A program made the translations under genes and the position numbers. DNA of 40,521 bases from an uncultured Agrococcus sp. (GTDB lineage: Bacteria; Actinomycetota; Actinomycetes; Actinomycetales; Microbacteriaceae): contig NZ_CAMEFJ010000015.1 of the NCBI RefSeq assembly GCF_945915485.1, forward strand, positions 1 through 40,521, in the 5' to 3' direction. Positions 39,519-40,521 of this stretch are shown here, piece after piece. Within the stretch, counting starts at the first letter, position 1, and the number at the start of each line of letters is the position of its first letter. Below the pieces are notes generated by a model that was not told the origin of the DNA, did no database searches, and worked only from the letters and a program-made list of their open reading frames with translations.

Positions 39519-40505
39519 TCAATGATCGTGCAGCACGTCGAGCGCAAGCTGTTCGTCGACGCTTCGGAACCGGCGGGGGCGCATGCCGCTTCGGCGTTGC
39601 TGTAAGCGCTTCAGCCGTTCCGGGTGCTCGGCGACCGCGAGTGCACGCGGGTCGATGTAACTCTCCCTCGCAACGTCGGGGGTGTTACCGAGCCGCTCGG
39701 CTACTTTTCCGATGATGTCTCGAACCGCCGTTGCGCGGGAGCGCTCGTCTCGCAACTCTGCGGCATCGACCTCGAGCAGCAGTTCAACGGCTGCACGCGT
39801 GGCACTCCACGTCCGCAAGTCCTTCGCACTGCAATCGACACCGGTGTATCGCCGTATGTACTCGTTAGCGTGCAGTGCTCGCACTCCGTGCACCTCGCCG
39901 TCGGCATCCAGGCTCTCGAACATGGCGGTGCCGGGCAGCTCTTCCAGACGTGCCAGAAGGCGCGCTATACGGGCGTCACGAACGAGCCTCCTGTGGCGTC
40001 GTCCAAGCTTGCCCTTGAAATCGAACTCGACGGAGGAGGATCGTACGCGCACGTGTCGTCTCCGAAGCGTCGTCACCCCGAACGATCCGTGAACGCCGAC
40101 GTACTCGCTGCTGCCCGTGCGAAAGCCCTCGCGGTCGATGAGCCACACCACGCCGGCCACGACCCGGTCCCGGCGCAGCGAGGTCCTCCGTAGATCGCGA
40201 TCGACGCGTCGCCGCAGATTCGGCAGGGCTTCAGCGAGCAGCAGAACGCGGTCGTGCTTTGCTCGTTCCTGCCGTCTCCGATGTGCTGCGCTGTAGATCC
40301 GCTGCCGCCTGCCGGCCCCGTCCGTCCCGATCGCTTGGGTCTTCGCACCGGCGCTGGCCGCAATGCTCACGTCGCGCCAACCCGGGGGAACGGCAATCGC
40401 CTCGATCCGCTCGATTTCCGTGACAGCCGTGATGAGGCGTCCTCCCCTCCGGTAGACGAATCCGTCACCGTGCGGTTCTCGTCGGATCGATAGCTTCCTG
40501 CTCAT
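39519..40505 (-). CDS. DNA topoisomerase IB (poxvirus-like)
   Basis: 328-residue enzyme that relaxes supercoils through a 3'-phosphotyrosyl intermediate. The catalytic Tyr283 lies in ARESYIDP. Upstream are FDFKGKLGRRH, with the general-acid Lys on its hairpin, and KDLRTWSATRAA, the family's conserved catalytic-helix region. The N-terminal domain begins about residue 15 (GFVYRRGGRLI, PPGWRDV). Length is close to other bacterial topoisomerases IB. The start ATG is 16 nt from the window edge, so upstream control is not visible. In Actinobacteria it is an accessory, non-essential topoisomerase. Confidence 0.92.
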   Translation of the reverse strand: MSRKLSIRREPHGDGFVYRRGGRLITAVTEIERIEAIAVPPGWRDVSIAASAGAKTQAIGTDGAGRRQRIYSAAHRRRQERAKHDRVLLLAEALPNLRRRVDRDLRRTSLRRDRVVAGVVWLIDREGFRTGSSEYVGVHGSFGVTTLRRRHVRVRSSSVEFDFKGKLGRRHRRLVRDARIARLLARLEELPGTAMFESLDADGEVHGVRALHANEYIRRYTGVDCSAKDLRTWSATRAAVELLLEVDAAELRDERSRATAVRDIIGKVAERLGNTPDVARESYIDPRALAVAEHPERLKRLQQRRSGMRPRRFRSVDEQLALDVLHDH

Positions 40506-40521
40506 CAGAACGCCTCTAGAT

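Overview
The window looks like one contiguous stretch of a high-GC actinobacterial chromosome, most likely from the family Microbacteriaceae. The base composition, frequent GTG starts, a Tat-dependent DyP peroxidase, a fused OtsA-OtsB protein and a small protein at 37.2 kb resembling the Microbacteriaceae-restricted DUF7882 family all point that way. The family-level placement is inference. No rRNA, tRNA, CRISPR array, prophage or intact insertion sequence was seen.

Left part (0-11.5 kb): the 3' part of a copper-exporting P1B ATPase gene is followed by a near-complete homoprotocatechuate (3,4-dihydroxyphenylacetate) meta-cleavage cluster. An MHS-type transporter is divergent from a tightly packed operon: FAH-RraA fusion, GntR/FCD regulator, HpaE, HpaD, HpaH, HpaI. 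Genes overlap by 1-4 nt or lie close together. HpaD keeps the metal ligands of the Brevibacterium/Arthrobacter enzymes at matching spacing. A separate isomerase (HpaF) is absent, and the second FAH half of classical HpaG is replaced by an RraA-like domain. Two FadR-type palindromes flank the divergent promoter region. A second, CatE-like extradiol dioxygenase lies just downstream on the other strand.

Middle left (11.5-19.2 kb): an amino-acid dehydrogenase is translationally coupled to adenine phosphoribosyltransferase. Next come a PLDc_N-type membrane protein and a copper/peroxidase block (His-containing membrane protein, PCuAC lipoprotein, Tat-exported DyP peroxidase). A stress block follows (CsbD, YeaQ/GlsB-type protein, an unknown membrane protein). 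It ends with a katG remnant from which the start of the gene and the central region are missing.

Centre (19.4-31.3 kb): a large secreted, LPQTG-anchored subtilisin-like protease; a 931-residue PLP-dependent Orn/Lys/Arg-type decarboxylase behind a structured leader; a CDF metal exporter with a perfect palindromic operator over its promoter; a second GntR/FCD regulator convergent with a Gfo/Idh/MocA oxidoreductase; and a fused trehalose-6-phosphate synthase/phosphatase.

Right part (31.4-40.5 kb): an ACC deaminase divergent from a D-amino-acid oxidase; a two-gene operon of an ATP-grasp ligase and a CocE/NonD hydrolase of unknown pathway, the best candidate here for an undescribed small system; then a DUF7882-like protein, an SDR, small stress-type proteins, a Rieske-domain remnant and a topoisomerase IB at the edge.

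Several convergent or 3'-end intergenic regions carry long perfect inverted repeats with large loops (2.2, 10.5 and 33.7 kb), in addition to ordinary hairpin terminators.
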